DNA from: Rhodococcus sp. SBT000017
GTDB taxonomy: Bacteria; Actinomycetota; Actinomycetes; Mycobacteriales; Mycobacteriaceae
Reading direction: 5' to 3'
Length of the DNA: 64,000 bases
NCBI RefSeq assembly: GCF_003688915.1
Contig: NZ_REFU01000001.1
Coordinates: 4,278,001-4,342,000, forward strand
Positions 63,518 to 64,000 of the stretch are shown here, piece after piece. The notes under the pieces are model-generated. The model had not been told where the DNA came from. It did no database searches and saw nothing but the letters and a program-made list of their open reading frames with translations. The position numbers and the translations under genes are program-made. Position 1 is the stretch's first letter, and each line of letters begins with the position of its first letter.

Positions 63518-64000
63518 TCAGTCGCCGACCGTCACGGCCCGGGCCTCGTCGATGCTGTGAGGTGCAGGTTCGTGGTCGTCGACGTGAGCGAGCACCTTCC
63601 GGCCGGTTGCCAGGACCACGATGGCGAGAGCGGTGCAGGCGGCACCCACCCAGAACGGGACGTGCATGTTCGACTCGCCCAGTTTTCCGGCCAGGTAGGG
63701 AGCCGCGGCCCCGCCGGTGAAGCGAACGAAGCTGTAGGCCGCCGATGCCGTCGAGCGCTCGACCGGTGCCGAGATCATCACGGTCTCGGTGATCAGCGTG
63801 TTGTTGACGCCGAGGAACAACCCGGCCACGACGGTTCCCACGATGAGGACGGTCTTGTTCTCGGTGAACATCGCCATGACGCCCAGATCGAGGGCGAACA
63901 GCAGCAGTGCGAGCATCATCATGTTCAGCGTTCCGAAGGCCCGCTGCAGCTTCGGTGCGATGAACACCGACGCGACCGCCAGGCACAGGCCCCAGCCGAA
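63518..64000 (-). CDS. MFS transporter, C-terminal part (cut by window edge)
   Basis: The frame is open to the window edge on the minus strand; 161 residues are visible and the rest of the gene lies beyond 64,000. About four hydrophobic segments are present (LNMMMLALLLFALDLGVMAMF; TVLIVGTVVAGLFLGVNNTLI; SFVRFTGGAAAPYLAG; FWVGAACTALAIVVLATG). The segment VNNTLITETVMISAPVERSTASAAYSFVRFTGGA is typical of the C-terminal half of drug-efflux MFS proteins. The substrate cannot be judged. Confidence 0.85.
   Translation of the reverse strand, partial: FGWGLCLAVASVFIAPKLQRAFGTLNMMMLALLLFALDLGVMAMFTENKTVLIVGTVVAGLFLGVNNTLITETVMISAPVERSTASAAYSFVRFTGGAAAPYLAGKLGESNMHVPFWVGAACTALAIVVLATGRKVLAHVDDHEPAPHSIDEARAVTVGD

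Overview
The window reads as chromosomal DNA of a high-GC, mycolic-acid-type actinobacterium, most likely a Rhodococcus or close relative. Gene order follows two blocks known from Mycobacterium tuberculosis. Positions 1-29,100 follow the Rv3603c-Rv3579c block: DUF2520 protein, panC, panD, coaX, lysS, clpC, mhuD, hydrolase, mutY, canB, Rv3587c-like, disA, radA, lpqE, carD, ispD, ispF, cysS, rlmB. Positions 53,361-60,781 follow the Rv0385-Rv0382c block: globin-reductase, clpB, Rv0383c-like, pyrE. Many genes have a TANNNT -10 hexamer 6-8 nt before the start codon, the leaderless arrangement common in this group.

Layout. 1-2,826 is the pantothenate/CoA cluster. 2,868-3,938 holds a Cys-rich leader peptide, a cysteine dioxygenase and a rhodanese. 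3,975-8,313 is lysS and clpC; lsr2, which sits between them in mycobacteria, is missing and a 25-codon ORF leads into clpC. 8,504-18,115 is accessory: a serine hydrolase, a secreted lipase, an OsmC protein, a frameshifted GGDEF-EAL gene, mhuD facing a hydrolase, and a TetR/MFS pair with two operators. 18,112-29,101 is the conserved housekeeping stretch (DNA repair, carbonic anhydrase, c-di-AMP synthesis, RNA polymerase-binding CarD, isoprenoid precursors, cysteinyl-tRNA, rRNA methylation).

29,203-34,204 (minus strand) is a six-gene run: a zinc/manganese ABC importer followed by 5-oxoprolinase PxpABC. 34,346-44,254 carries a LacI regulator, a trehalose-phosphatase/GH15 fusion, GntR and gluconokinase, a WhiB3-like protein, a dienelactone hydrolase, an acetyltransferase/LysR pair, and DUF2637 and DUF427 proteins. 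44,259-48,252 is a coupled minus-strand operon of a membrane GGDEF-EAL protein, BluB and a beta-propeller lipoprotein. 48,338-53,338 holds dinB, a P450 with a divergent TetR, a DUF2277 protein, an EspR-like regulator and an unknown protein. 53,361-60,781 is the globin-reductase, clpB, two membrane or envelope proteins, a LemA protein and pyrE. 60,803-63,242 pairs an Ala-rich coiled-coil surface protein with an atypical lipoprotein sortase. The window ends inside an MFS transporter.

No rRNA, tRNA, CRISPR array, insertion sequence or prophage was seen. Convergent gene pairs mostly abut or overlap; the three with gaps over about 100 nt all contain dyad repeat elements. The most unusual items are the Cys-rich leader, the surface protein/sortase pair, the GGDEF-EAL-BluB coupling, the 36-bp tandem repeat before disA, and the composite repeats between convergent genes.
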